This document shows, piece after piece, positions 54,407-62,733 of a stretch of DNA of 64,000 nucleotides. The position numbers and the translations under genes were made by a program. Within the stretch, counting starts at the first letter, position 1. Each line of letters starts with the position of its first letter. Below the pieces are notes generated by a model that was given only the letters and a program-made list of their open reading frames with translations, did not search any database and was not told the DNA's origin. Origin of the DNA: a bacterium (GTDB lineage: Bacteria > Planctomycetota > UBA1135 > UBA2386); the NCBI GenBank assembly GCA_030432695.1, contig JAUILN010000018.1, positions 164,326 through 228,325 of the forward strand. The letters are read 5' to 3'.

Positions 54407-55767
54407 CCCTCCCTCCGCAGGCTGGTCAGCGCGCCGCTGCTGTCGGCGAAGCCCGCCACCGGCACGTCGACGGCGTGCAGCATCGACACGAACAGGTTGG
54501 CCAGCGGTACCTTGTCGGCATCCACGAAGCGGTGCAGCGCGCCGTGGCGGAAGCCGAGCGAGCCGCCGCCGGCGACCTGGATCGGGTAGTTCTGCGTGTT
54601 GTGCGACTGGTGGGGGTGGGCCGAGCCCCAGAGCACCACGGTGTGGTCGAGCAGGTTGCCGTCGCCCTCCTGGGTGCTGCGCAGCTTGTCGAGGAAGTAC
54701 GCGTGCTGCGTCGCGCGCCACAGCTCCCACTGCCCGGAGATGCCCTCGGGGCGCTTGTGGGCGATGTCGTGGGTGTTGCCGGCGTAGCCGAGCAGGTAGT
54801 TCGAGTAGTTGCCGAGGTCGTTCGAGGTCGACTGCTCGCTCTCGGTCATGAACGTCGCGTAGCGGGTCAGGTCGGTCCACAGCGCGAGGTGCAGCAGGTC
54901 GTAGAAGGCGCGGACGAAGTCCTCGGGCTCCTTGGGGGTCGCGTCGAGGCGCAGGCCGGTCTCGTCGACCTCCGGCAGCGGGGTGTGGGTCCAGCGGTCG
55001 GTGCGTTCTACGCGCTGCTCGGCGGCGCGGATCGTGTCGAGGTATTCCTCGAGCTTGGCCTGGTCGGGCTTGCCGAGTCGGCGCTCGAGGCTCTTCGACT
55101 GGTCGAGGACGAGGTCGAGGATCGAGCGACGGCAGGCGAGTTCGTCGCGGACCCGGCCCAGGTCCTTGCCGGCGTAGGGGCGGAACAGCCGGTCGAAGAT
55201 CTCGCGCGGCCGGTGCAGCGCCGGGATCGGGCGGCCGGGGCCGCGGTGCGACAGGGTCTTGGCCTGGCCGTAGGTGCCGGTGCCGCCCTCGGTGCCGAGC
55301 ACCAGCGAGTCGTGGCGCGTCAGGTGGCCGTGGGTGGCCGCCGCCACCTGATCGATCGAGACGTCGTTGGTGGGGCGGGTGCCGGCCATGTCGGCGCCGG
55401 TCGCGAACACGTCGCCGGAGCTGTGGCCGCCGAGCTTGTGGCCACCCTGGTGGTCGAGGCCCTGCAGGTAGCTCAGGTGCTCCCGCAGCGGCTCGAACGG
55501 AGCGGACGCCTTGTTGAAGCTCAGCGGGCCGGCGTCGCGGCAGGGCCACCAGCTCCAGTCGTGGTGCGGTTGCTCGGGGTCGGTGATGCCGTGCGGGCCG
55601 GTCGGCATGTAGGCGCCGTACGAGAAGTACGTCACGACCAGTCGCTTCGGTCGGGCGGCGAGTGGCTGCGAGCGGGACATGCCCTCGAGCCAGGGCAGCG
55701 CGAGGGCCGCGCCGGCACCGCGGAGCATCTCGCGGCGGTCGAGGTGCCAGGACTTGTCGCTGGTCAT
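54403..55767 (-). CDS. DUF1552 family exported protein
   Basis: 454 residues, starting MTSDKSWHLDRREMLRGAGA with an RR-x-M-L Tat-like motif. DUF1552 features: YFSYGAYMPTGPHG, LQGLDHQGGHKLGGHSSGDV and LWGSAHPHQSHNTQNYP near the C-terminus. Its start is 1 base after the stop of the cytochrome-type gene and its end overlaps the SGNH-like gene. This is the fourth cytochrome/DUF pair in the window and the only one with a third coupled gene. Confidence 0.9.
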   Translation of the reverse strand: MTSDKSWHLDRREMLRGAGAALALPWLEGMSRSQPLAARPKRLVVTYFSYGAYMPTGPHGITDPEQPHHDWSWWPCRDAGPLSFNKASAPFEPLREHLSYLQGLDHQGGHKLGGHSSGDVFATGADMAGTRPTNDVSIDQVAAATHGHLTRHDSLVLGTEGGTGTYGQAKTLSHRGPGRPIPALHRPREIFDRLFRPYAGKDLGRVRDELACRRSILDLVLDQSKSLERRLGKPDQAKLEEYLDTIRAAEQRVERTDRWTHTPLPEVDETGLRLDATPKEPEDFVRAFYDLLHLALWTDLTRYATFMTESEQSTSNDLGNYSNYLLGYAGNTHDIAHKRPEGISGQWELWRATQHAYFLDKLRSTQEGDGNLLDHTVVLWGSAHPHQSHNTQNYPIQVAGGGSLGFRHGALHRFVDADKVPLANLFVSMLHAVDVPVAGFADSSGALTSLRREG

Positions 55768-55768
55768 G

Positions 55769-58372
55769 TCAGTCTCCGTCCTCGTTGCCCGAGGCTTGCA
55801 CGAACAGCTCCGACCGGCAGATGCCGACGATCAGGTCGCGGAGCGGGTAGTCAGCCGTGGCGGTGGCGCGCAGCAGGTCGTCCACCGCGGAACGGTCGCG
55901 CCACGTGAGTTCGCGGCCGAGCGCGTAGGTGAACAGGCGGCGCACCAGGTTCTCGGCGATGTCGTCGCGGCGCTCGGCGAGCAGCCAGGCCTTCAGGTCG
56001 TCGATCCCGTCGACCTCGGGACCGTTCGGCAGCTTGCTGGTCGCATCGATGGGCACGGTCGCGAGCTGGTCGAGGTAGGTGGCGTAGCCGGCGAGGTCGC
56101 CGTGGCGCTCGCGCGAGAAACCATCCACGCGGATGCCCGGCGCCGGCACACGGGGCGCGTAGCGGCCGGTCGCGTCGTAGCACTCGAACGGGATGCCCCA
56201 GGGGTCGAGACGCGCGTGGCAGTCGTTGCAGCTCTCCTGCTGGCGGTGCAGGCGGAGCAGGTCCTTCAGGGTCACCGCGGTGGCGGCCTCCTCCTGGCCG
56301 ACCGAGTCCTCGAGCGCCGGCACGTCGGCGGGCGGTGCGGGCACCTCGTCGCCGAGGATCGCCTCGCGCAGCCAGACCGCGCGGTAGACCGGGTGTGGTG
56401 CCGTACCGGTGGCGGTGCCGACCAGCACCGAGCCCTGGGTGAGCAGGCCGCCGAGGTGGTGCTCCGGCGCGATCGGGACGGGCCGCAGCGCGTGGCCCTG
56501 CACGTCCTCGATGCCGTAGTGGGCGGCGAGCGGTCGGTTCAGCATCGCGAAGTCGGAGTCGATGACCTCGAGCGCGCTGCGGTTCTGGCGGATCAACTCG
56601 CCGACGAACGCCGTGGACTCGGCGAGCATGTGGTCGCGGATCGTCGGGCGGTTGGAAACCTCGCGGCCGGCGCGTTCGCCGCGCTGGATGGTGTAGAGGA
56701 AGCGCGGGAAGCGCTGCAGATCGATCGGCACCGAGTGCAGGCGGTCGAGCGCCAACCACTGGGTGGTGAACCTGGCGACGAAGTCCTGCGCGCGTGGGTC
56801 GGCGAGCAGGCGGAGGGCCTGGGTCTCGAGCACTTCCGGGTCGCGGAGTCGTCCGCCGTCGGCGAGGGCGGACAGCTCGGCGTCGGGCATCGAGCCCCAC
56901 AAGAAATACGACAGCCGCGAGGCCAGCGCGTGCTGGGTCGTGCCGGTGGTGGGGGCGACGTGGTAGAGGAAGTCCGGCGAGATCAGCGCGATCGCCAGCG
57001 TCTCGCGCAGCGAGTCGACCAGCGAGTCGAGGCCGAGCTGCGCGGTGAGGATCGCGTGGATCTCGGCGTAGCGTTCGACTTCCGCGGCGTCGACCGGGCG
57101 GCGGAACGCGCGGCGCAGGAACCGCTGCAGGACCGCGCGCAGATAGGCCGGCGGGTCCGTGGTGCGCAGTGGGGAGTCGAACAGGATCGCGGTGTGGTGC
57201 GCGGGCGGCCAGGGATCGGTCTCGGCCGGCGACTCGAACTCGAGCCAGTCGATCACCGCGCGCGGCTTCGTCAGCGGGTCGGGCGCGTCGTTGAGGGTGC
57301 CGTCGTCGTAGACGTTGACCGGCGTGATCGTGAAGTGCGGCGCGGTGACCACCAGCCGGCCGTCGATCTTGCCGCCGCGGCGGTAGCGGTGCTCGGGCTG
57401 CCAGGGGAAGTTCTCGACCCGGCCGGTCAGCTCGAACACCTGTGGTTCGTCGACGGAGTCGGTGAGCCGCAGGATTCCCACCAGCTTCGCCGGCGCGGCG
57501 GGATTCACGCCGACGCCGACGATGTCGTGGCCCATGTAGATCGCCAGCGGCATCTCGCTCACGCCCGGTGGCAGGATCGCGCTGGCCTGCAGTCTGATCC
57601 GGAACGAGCCGGTTACCGGGCGTTCGAACACCCGCATGCCGTTGGCGACCGTGTTGTTGCGGTTGCCGAAGACGCCGAGTTCGTCGCGCTGCATCGCCGA
57701 TGGCTCGGGCATGCCGCTCTGCTCGGCCGCGGTCCAGACCTGGCGGGTGCGGTGGATCTCCGGCGGTTCGGGGTCGACCAACACCGACGCCAGCGCCCGG
57801 CGCGCGCACTCCTCGTAGCGGTCGAGCTGCTCCAGGCCGATCAGCAGGTCGCGCGCCGCGTTGTCGAAGCGGTAGCGGCGGACCGGGTCCTTCGGCAGGT
57901 CGTCGGTGAGCTCGAGCTCGATGCCGAGCAGGTCGCGGAGCGTGTTGTGGTATTCGAAGTTGGTGAGGCGGCGGGTGGTGGCAGGCGCGTCGTCCGCGGC
58001 AGCGCCGGCCGCGGCGGCCCGGAGGCGCTGGTCGATCCAGGCAATCTGCGCGGCGCGCTCGGACTCGCTCGGCTGCGGCTCGTCCTCCGGCGGCATCTCG
58101 CCGCTCTCCAGCATGTCGAGGACCAGCTCCCAGGTGGCGAGGTGGTCACCCGCGAAGGTGTCGAGGTCGTGGAGGGTGACGTCGCCCTTGGACTTCTCGG
58201 GGCCGTGGCAGGTGACGCAGTGGGCCTCGAAGAAGCGCGCGGGATCGTGTGCCGGGTCCTGCGCGGTAGCCGTCGCCACACCGGTCGCGACCAGCAGGCA
58301 CACGAGTGCTGTCGACCGTGGCGGTGGCCGCCGGCGGCCGCGGGCGCCACCCGTGCGGGGAGAGCAGGGCAT
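55769..58372 (-). CDS. Exported cytochrome-type protein with DUF1587-DUF1595-DUF1592-DUF1588-DUF1585
   Basis: 867 residues. An Arg-rich N-terminus precedes the hydrophobic segment STALVCLLVATGVATATAQ. A CVTCH haem-binding motif is at 52-56, then GDVTLHDLDTF and GEMPPEDEPQPSE. DUF1587 covers about 130-195 (TTRRLTNFEYHNTLRDLLGI), DUF1595 about 430-480 (LQRFLRRAFRRPVDAAEVER), DUF1592 about 495-620 (HALASRLSYFLWGSMPDAEL), DUF1588 about 625-735 (DFAMLNRPLAAHYGIEDVQG, CNDCHARLDPWGIPFECYD), and DUF1585 to the end. The -10-like TAACCT sits 8 bases before the ATG and one arm of the long inverted repeat begins about 45 bases upstream. First gene of a three-gene operon. Confidence 0.92.
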   Translation of the reverse strand: MPCSPRTGGARGRRRPPPRSTALVCLLVATGVATATAQDPAHDPARFFEAHCVTCHGPEKSKGDVTLHDLDTFAGDHLATWELVLDMLESGEMPPEDEPQPSESERAAQIAWIDQRLRAAAAGAAADDAPATTRRLTNFEYHNTLRDLLGIELELTDDLPKDPVRRYRFDNAARDLLIGLEQLDRYEECARRALASVLVDPEPPEIHRTRQVWTAAEQSGMPEPSAMQRDELGVFGNRNNTVANGMRVFERPVTGSFRIRLQASAILPPGVSEMPLAIYMGHDIVGVGVNPAAPAKLVGILRLTDSVDEPQVFELTGRVENFPWQPEHRYRRGGKIDGRLVVTAPHFTITPVNVYDDGTLNDAPDPLTKPRAVIDWLEFESPAETDPWPPAHHTAILFDSPLRTTDPPAYLRAVLQRFLRRAFRRPVDAAEVERYAEIHAILTAQLGLDSLVDSLRETLAIALISPDFLYHVAPTTGTTQHALASRLSYFLWGSMPDAELSALADGGRLRDPEVLETQALRLLADPRAQDFVARFTTQWLALDRLHSVPIDLQRFPRFLYTIQRGERAGREVSNRPTIRDHMLAESTAFVGELIRQNRSALEVIDSDFAMLNRPLAAHYGIEDVQGHALRPVPIAPEHHLGGLLTQGSVLVGTATGTAPHPVYRAVWLREAILGDEVPAPPADVPALEDSVGQEEAATAVTLKDLLRLHRQQESCNDCHARLDPWGIPFECYDATGRYAPRVPAPGIRVDGFSRERHGDLAGYATYLDQLATVPIDATSKLPNGPEVDGIDDLKAWLLAERRDDIAENLVRRLFTYALGRELTWRDRSAVDDLLRATATADYPLRDLIVGICRSELFVQASGNEDGD

Positions 58373-58380
58373 GGCCCGTC

Positions 58381-58386
58381 AGGTTA
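58381..58386 (-). promoter_or_regulatory. Putative -10 box (TAACCT) for the cytochrome/DUF1552/SGNH operon
   Basis: On the minus strand TAACCT ends 8 bases before the ATG at 58372, again a leaderless-type spacing. The identical hexamer stands in front of the HD gene at 32136. The fold-back element begins about 30 bases further upstream. Confidence 0.35.
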
Positions 58387-58415
58387 CGGGCTCGGTCTGC
58401 CGCGCCGTAGTCCCA

Positions 58416-58650
58416 CCGCGCGGAGTCTGTCGTAGTTGGTGTCAGGAGGCCGTGTCACGGGAGACCATTCCGTCCAGCACGCGCCCTCGCGCCCAGGATC
58501 TCGCCGCACAGTGCTCCTCGGTGCGGAGGCTCGCCGAATCCACCGATTCGGCTGCGTTTCCCGGCTTCGACCTGAGCACGATTGCACGCACTGGATCGGA
58601 ACGTGTCCCGTGACCCGACCTCCTGGCACCAACTACGACAGATTCCGTCA
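58416..58650. repeat. Long imperfect palindrome (fold-back element) with a central hairpin
   Basis: The left arm (about 58416-58485) and right arm (about 58581-58650) are inverted copies. Their best core, TCTGTCGTAGTTGGTGTCAG and, inverted on the right, TCTGTCGTAGTTGGTGCCAG, continues through AGGxxGxGTCACGGG with only a few mismatches and one or two small indels over about 65 bases. In the exact centre GCCGAATC-CACC-GATTCGGC (58533-58552) forms a perfect 8-bp stem with a 4-base loop. Both strands therefore carry similar short open frames ending near TNYDR, which are a by-product of symmetry. It fills the 275-base gap between two genes and reaches the stop of the beta-helix gene. No transposase is present: it could be a MITE-like or REP-like repeat, or a structured RNA. 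Confidence 0.7.
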
Positions 58651-60633
58651 GGGCATCCGGATCTCGTGCGCGTTCGACGCCGCGTAGGTGCCGTTCGCCG
58701 CGCGGGGGTCGAGCACGGCGCTCTGCAGGTAGAGGCTTCGCCCGGTGAGCCCGGGGGGAACCGTCACGGCGAAGCCGAGGCCGTTCGCGGGCAGGCCGCC
58801 ACCGCCGAGCGGGCCGCCGAAGGAGATCGAGTTGACGGCGACGAACAGTGAGGGACTGGCGAGATCGATGTGCAGTCCCGGCCAGCCGGGGGTGGTGGGC
58901 GCGGGCATGCCGGTGGGGTTGAAGTCACCGACGATCAGGGTCGTCGCGCCGAGGAAGGTGCTCTGCGGCGAGCGGACCAGGACCGACAGCCGGGTGCCGG
59001 CGGTCGGGGCCTTGACCGGCGCCACGGGGTCGCCGGACTCGTCGAGCCAGGTCCAGAGTTCGAGATCTTCCACGGTGCCCGGCAGGGGCTGGAGCGCGCC
59101 CTCGACGCAGCCCATGTCGACGGTGGCGCCGAGCAGCCGGGGTCGGCCGTCGATGTCCAGGCCGCCGGTGCGCGAGCCGGGCTCGCCGGCCTCGAGGCAC
59201 GGCGACGCGGCCGACAGGCGGTAGTCGTTGGTGCTGCGCACGAACATCGGATCGACCGCGAGGTTGCCGGTGCCGGCGTAGCCGCCCTCGACGTCGGAGT
59301 AGACGACCCGCGTCGGCACCGCGGTCTCGATCTGCGCCGGCTGGTTGCCCCAGACGATGCACGAGCGCACCTCGAGGCCGCCCCGGTGGCTGACCGCGGC
59401 CTCGTTGCCGGGGATCGTGCCGATCGAGACGTTGCCGATCACGGTGCAGTTGCGCAGCGTGGAGTCGAGGCCCAGGTCGAGCGCGCCGTGGTCGCCGAGC
59501 GAGGTGTTGCCCTGGAACAGGCAGTCCTCGATCGGGCCGCCGCTGCTCAGGATCTGCAAGGCGCCGGGCCCGGCCGCCGAGAAGTTGTCGAGGAAGCGGC
59601 AACGCCGGATCCACCAGTCGGGGGTGTCGGGCTGGGCCCGGCCGGAGATCCGCACGGCGCCGGCAGCGGTCGCGCTGGAGTTGCCGACGAACGAGCTGTC
59701 TTCGAGGTTCAGCGGCACTCCGACGATGCGCATGCAGCCGCTGGCGTTGGTGGTCCGGTTGTGCTCGAAGACCGAGTCGAAGATGGAGACCGGCCCGAGG
59801 CCGCTGAAGCGCATCGGCACGGCGACGCACCGGTTGTCCGCGACCCGACAGCCCTCGAGCCTGACCGGCTGGAGCGGGTTGTTGGACCCGCCGGCGAACA
59901 TCTCGCCCGAGCAATCGTTGTCGGTGAAGCTGCAACCGCGGAGGACTACGTCGGCGCTGAAGAGTTGCGCTGCGTAGACCCGGTGGTGCGTGAACTGGCA
60001 GCGCTCGAGGGTGAAGGTCCCGCCGGTGACGCTCGAGTCGCCGACCAGCCGCATGCCGGACTCGTTGTCGGTGAAGACGCAGTCGCTGAACCGCGACGAT
60101 CCTGGGCCATCGCCCAGGACCGCGACGTCGGTGTTCCGCTCGAAGCGGGTGGCGGAGACGGTGACGCCGGCGCGGTCGACCAGGCGGATCGCCCCGCCCT
60201 CGGTTCCGGAGCAGGCCTGGAACACGCAGTCGCGGACCGTCGGTGCGCCTCGACCGGTGATGCGTAGCGCGCCGCCGCCGCTGCCCACACCCGTGGACGC
60301 CCGGAAGCCACGCCGCAGGGTCAGGCCCTCGAGGATCAGGCCCGGCCCCTCGTCGTTCACCACCAGGAAGCCGCCGGCGCCCTGGAAGTCGAGGACGGTC
60401 GACGCGGCGCCGCGCTCGCCGCGGATCGTCAGCTCCTTGCCGGCCGGGTCGAGGTCGTTCTCCCGGTAGAGGCCGGGCGCGATCAGCACGGTGTCGCCGG
60501 GGGCTGCGGCGGCGAGGGCGGCGGCGATCGTCGGGTGCTGGGAGGGCACGCGGCGGGTGGTCTGGGCGGTGGCGGTCGCCAGGAGGACGAGGGGGAGGAG
60601 GGTCGTCAGGGCGGTGAATCGAGATGCTGTCAT
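58648..60633 (-). CDS. Secreted right-handed beta-helix (pectin-lyase-fold) protein with shared C-terminal domain
   Basis: 661 residues, Sec signal MTASRFTALTTLLPLVLLAT ... AQ. Residues 28-60 (RRVPSQHPTIAAALAAAAPG, DTVLIAPGLYREN) are the typical opening of parallel beta-helix proteins. About 16 rungs follow to residue 500, recurring as ALRITGRGAPTVRDCVFQ, GVTVSATRFERN and LNLEDSSFVGNSSATAAG. PRLLGATVDMGCVEG marks the end of the helix. The last roughly 120 residues, from GTRLSVLVRSPQSTFLG to ASNAHEIRMP, are the shared C-terminal domain. Members of this fold are often polysaccharide lyases or adhesins; no catalytic residues can be assigned. The 3' end runs into the fold-back repeat. Confidence 0.85.
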   Translation of the reverse strand: MTASRFTALTTLLPLVLLATATAQTTRRVPSQHPTIAAALAAAAPGDTVLIAPGLYRENDLDPAGKELTIRGERGAASTVLDFQGAGGFLVVNDEGPGLILEGLTLRRGFRASTGVGSGGGALRITGRGAPTVRDCVFQACSGTEGGAIRLVDRAGVTVSATRFERNTDVAVLGDGPGSSRFSDCVFTDNESGMRLVGDSSVTGGTFTLERCQFTHHRVYAAQLFSADVVLRGCSFTDNDCSGEMFAGGSNNPLQPVRLEGCRVADNRCVAVPMRFSGLGPVSIFDSVFEHNRTTNASGCMRIVGVPLNLEDSSFVGNSSATAAGAVRISGRAQPDTPDWWIRRCRFLDNFSAAGPGALQILSSGGPIEDCLFQGNTSLGDHGALDLGLDSTLRNCTVIGNVSIGTIPGNEAAVSHRGGLEVRSCIVWGNQPAQIETAVPTRVVYSDVEGGYAGTGNLAVDPMFVRSTNDYRLSAASPCLEAGEPGSRTGGLDIDGRPRLLGATVDMGCVEGALQPLPGTVEDLELWTWLDESGDPVAPVKAPTAGTRLSVLVRSPQSTFLGATTLIVGDFNPTGMPAPTTPGWPGLHIDLASPSLFVAVNSISFGGPLGGGGLPANGLGFAVTVPPGLTGRSLYLQSAVLDPRAANGTYAASNAHEIRMP

Positions 60634-60749
60634 GGCTGTGGGTCGGATGGGTTGCCGGGCGGATGGCTCGCGCCAGCTCCGACCCGCCAGTCGAAGGCGG
60701 GAATTCCACGCCCGGTGGCGTGCCGCGCGGCGACGATGGCCGGATCGTG

Positions 60750-62669
60750 ATGGCTCGTCCCGACCCGGTCCTGGTGGTGTGCCTGCTCCTCCTGGCGTGC
60801 GGCGTCCCGCGACTACGGGCCCAGTCCGAGCGCCCGTGGCGAGCCACTGCGGACGGCCGCTTCGTCGTCGCGGATGCTGCGCCTCGGCGGCCCTGGTCCG
60901 AGGAGCTGGAGCGAGGCATCCAGGCGCGCGCGCTCCATGTCGTCACCCGCGCGAGTCGCGCCGACGGTCGCTACGGCAGCACCTGGTTCGAGAACGAGAA
61001 GCGCAGCTACGGCATCGCGATGTTGTCGTGGCTGGCGGGCCACGAACAGCAGGCCCGGGCCTTCCTGCAGGCCCCCGATGCCGGGGCGAAGGAGTGGTCG
61101 GCGCCGACCAACGGGATCGACCTGTTCCCGGCGTTCACGTTGAAGCACCAGGTCCGCAAGTGGTTCTACTTCGGGCGTTGGCTCGATGCCGACTACCGGG
61201 CGCAGATGCGCGAGGGCATGCGGCTGTGGACCGAGCAGGATCCGCTGCGTCGCCCGCATCCGGCGTTCAAGGGCGCGGAAGGCTGGACGCCCGAGGCGCG
61301 CAACTCATGGGTCGATGTCCGCAGCACTGACAACCTGAAGCTGATGCGCGACGTGGCCGTGTATCTGTTCGCCGCCGAGACCGGCAACGACGCCACGCGT
61401 GACCTGTATGCCGGCGAACTCCGCGCGTTCGTCGACGGGCTGTATCGCTACGGCATGGGCGAGTGGGACTCGGAGAACTACCTCGGTCACAGCCTCGGAC
61501 CGCTGCTCTGCCTGCACGACTTCGCGGCCGACCCCGCGATGCGCGAGTTGGCCACCGCCGCGCTCGACTGGCTGACGATCACCGCGGCGTTGAAGTACCG
61601 ACGCGGTGCGTTCGGCGGGCCCGATCGCCGCGACTACGACCACGGCTACCCGTTCGGCGGCAGTGCGGCGGCGATGCTCTGGCTGTGGTTCGGCGACGCG
61701 GCGCTGCTCCCCGAGCATTTCGAGTCCGACGAGGTCCACCCGATCACCAGCAGCTACCGCCCGCCCGAGGTCGCGGTGCGGCTGGCTCGCAAGCAGTTCC
61801 CCACGCCGCGGACGATGCGCGCCGCGAAGCCCGACCGCGCGCCGTGGCTCGGCGAAGGGGTGCCGGCGCCTGCCTACCACGAGACGCTGCACTTCGGCCG
61901 TCACTACCAGCTCGGCACGTTGGGGCGCGGAACCCAGGCGCCGGACGTCAATGGCTTCACGCTGATGGTGGACGACCCCGAGCGCGGCTGCGACGTGCTG
62001 TTGGTGGCGCCGACCACCGATCCGACGGCGATCGCCTCACCGCGCTATCGGGAGGGGACCCTGCAGCCACGGATCCGGGTCGTGCAGCGGGCCGGGACCG
62101 CGCTGCATCTCGCTCCGGAGGGCGCGTGGCCGCTGCTGTTCGCTCTGCCCGAGGCGGTGGCGCGCGAGGTCGTCGATGGCGTGTTGTTCCTGGTCTGGGA
62201 GGACTGCAAGGTCGCGGTGGTGCCCTGCAACGTCCACCTGCCGCGGGTGGACGAGGCGCTCACCGCCGAGCGCAACTTCGTGGTGAAGCAGGAGCGCGGC
62301 GAACAGGTGCTGCAGCCGCGCCGCCCGGGTGCGCCGCGAACGGTGGTGTTGCGTGCCGACCGCGCCGGTCCTGGTGCGTATGGCTTCGTCCTCGAGGTCG
62401 GCGAGCGCGAGGAGTTCGTCGACCTCGCGGCGTTCCAGCTCTCGGTGCTGGAGCGGTCGCGACGCCGGCGCTGCGACGCGGAGCGCGGGCGGCTGACCTG
62501 GGAGGCCGCGGACGGCTCCGTGATCGACTTGCTGCTCGACGACGATCACCCCGCCGAAGCTTCACCGCGGGCGTTCGCCGGGCCGGTGCTCCAGCAGGAT
62601 TGGGGCGGCGGCCGGCTGTCGGTCGAGTTCGACGGCGAGCCCGTGTGGTCCAAGGCGGTGGACGAGTAG
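60750..62669 (+). CDS. Exported alpha/alpha-toroid protein, possibly polysaccharide-lyase-like
   Basis: 639 residues from ATG 60750 (MARPDPVLVVCLLLLACGVP, a signal peptide possibly with a lipobox-like LLAC). The first roughly 330 residues are helical with aromatic and charged faces (FENEKRSYGIAMLSWLAGHE, KHQVRKWFYFGRWLDADYRA, SWVDVRSTDNLKLMRDVAVY, EWDSENYLGHSLGPLLCLHD), as in the alpha/alpha toroid of heparinase-type lyases. The remaining 300 are beta-rich (VNGFTLMVDDPERGCDVLLV, DGVLFLVWEDCKVAVVPC), as in the lyase C-terminal sheet domain. A catalytic Tyr/His/Asn set cannot be assigned with confidence, so the lyase call is an architecture-level inference. It is divergent from the beta-helix gene with a 116-base gap that shows no clear signals. 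Confidence 0.55.
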   Translation: MARPDPVLVVCLLLLACGVPRLRAQSERPWRATADGRFVVADAAPRRPWSEELERGIQARALHVVTRASRADGRYGSTWFENEKRSYGIAMLSWLAGHEQQARAFLQAPDAGAKEWSAPTNGIDLFPAFTLKHQVRKWFYFGRWLDADYRAQMREGMRLWTEQDPLRRPHPAFKGAEGWTPEARNSWVDVRSTDNLKLMRDVAVYLFAAETGNDATRDLYAGELRAFVDGLYRYGMGEWDSENYLGHSLGPLLCLHDFAADPAMRELATAALDWLTITAALKYRRGAFGGPDRRDYDHGYPFGGSAAAMLWLWFGDAALLPEHFESDEVHPITSSYRPPEVAVRLARKQFPTPRTMRAAKPDRAPWLGEGVPAPAYHETLHFGRHYQLGTLGRGTQAPDVNGFTLMVDDPERGCDVLLVAPTTDPTAIASPRYREGTLQPRIRVVQRAGTALHLAPEGAWPLLFALPEAVAREVVDGVLFLVWEDCKVAVVPCNVHLPRVDEALTAERNFVVKQERGEQVLQPRRPGAPRTVVLRADRAGPGAYGFVLEVGEREEFVDLAAFQLSVLERSRRRRCDAERGRLTWEAADGSVIDLLLDDDHPAEASPRAFAGPVLQQDWGGGRLSVEFDGEPVWSKAVDE

Positions 62670-62733
62670 CCCCGCTCCGCAGTCTGCCTTCCGCATCGGT
62701 TCCGGGTACGAGTTGGTGGTCGGGACTCGCGGA

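Noticed and set aside
58384..58687. Two 82-83 residue frames on opposite strands
   Set aside because: Both arise from the palindromic element and mirror each other; no sign of coding selection.
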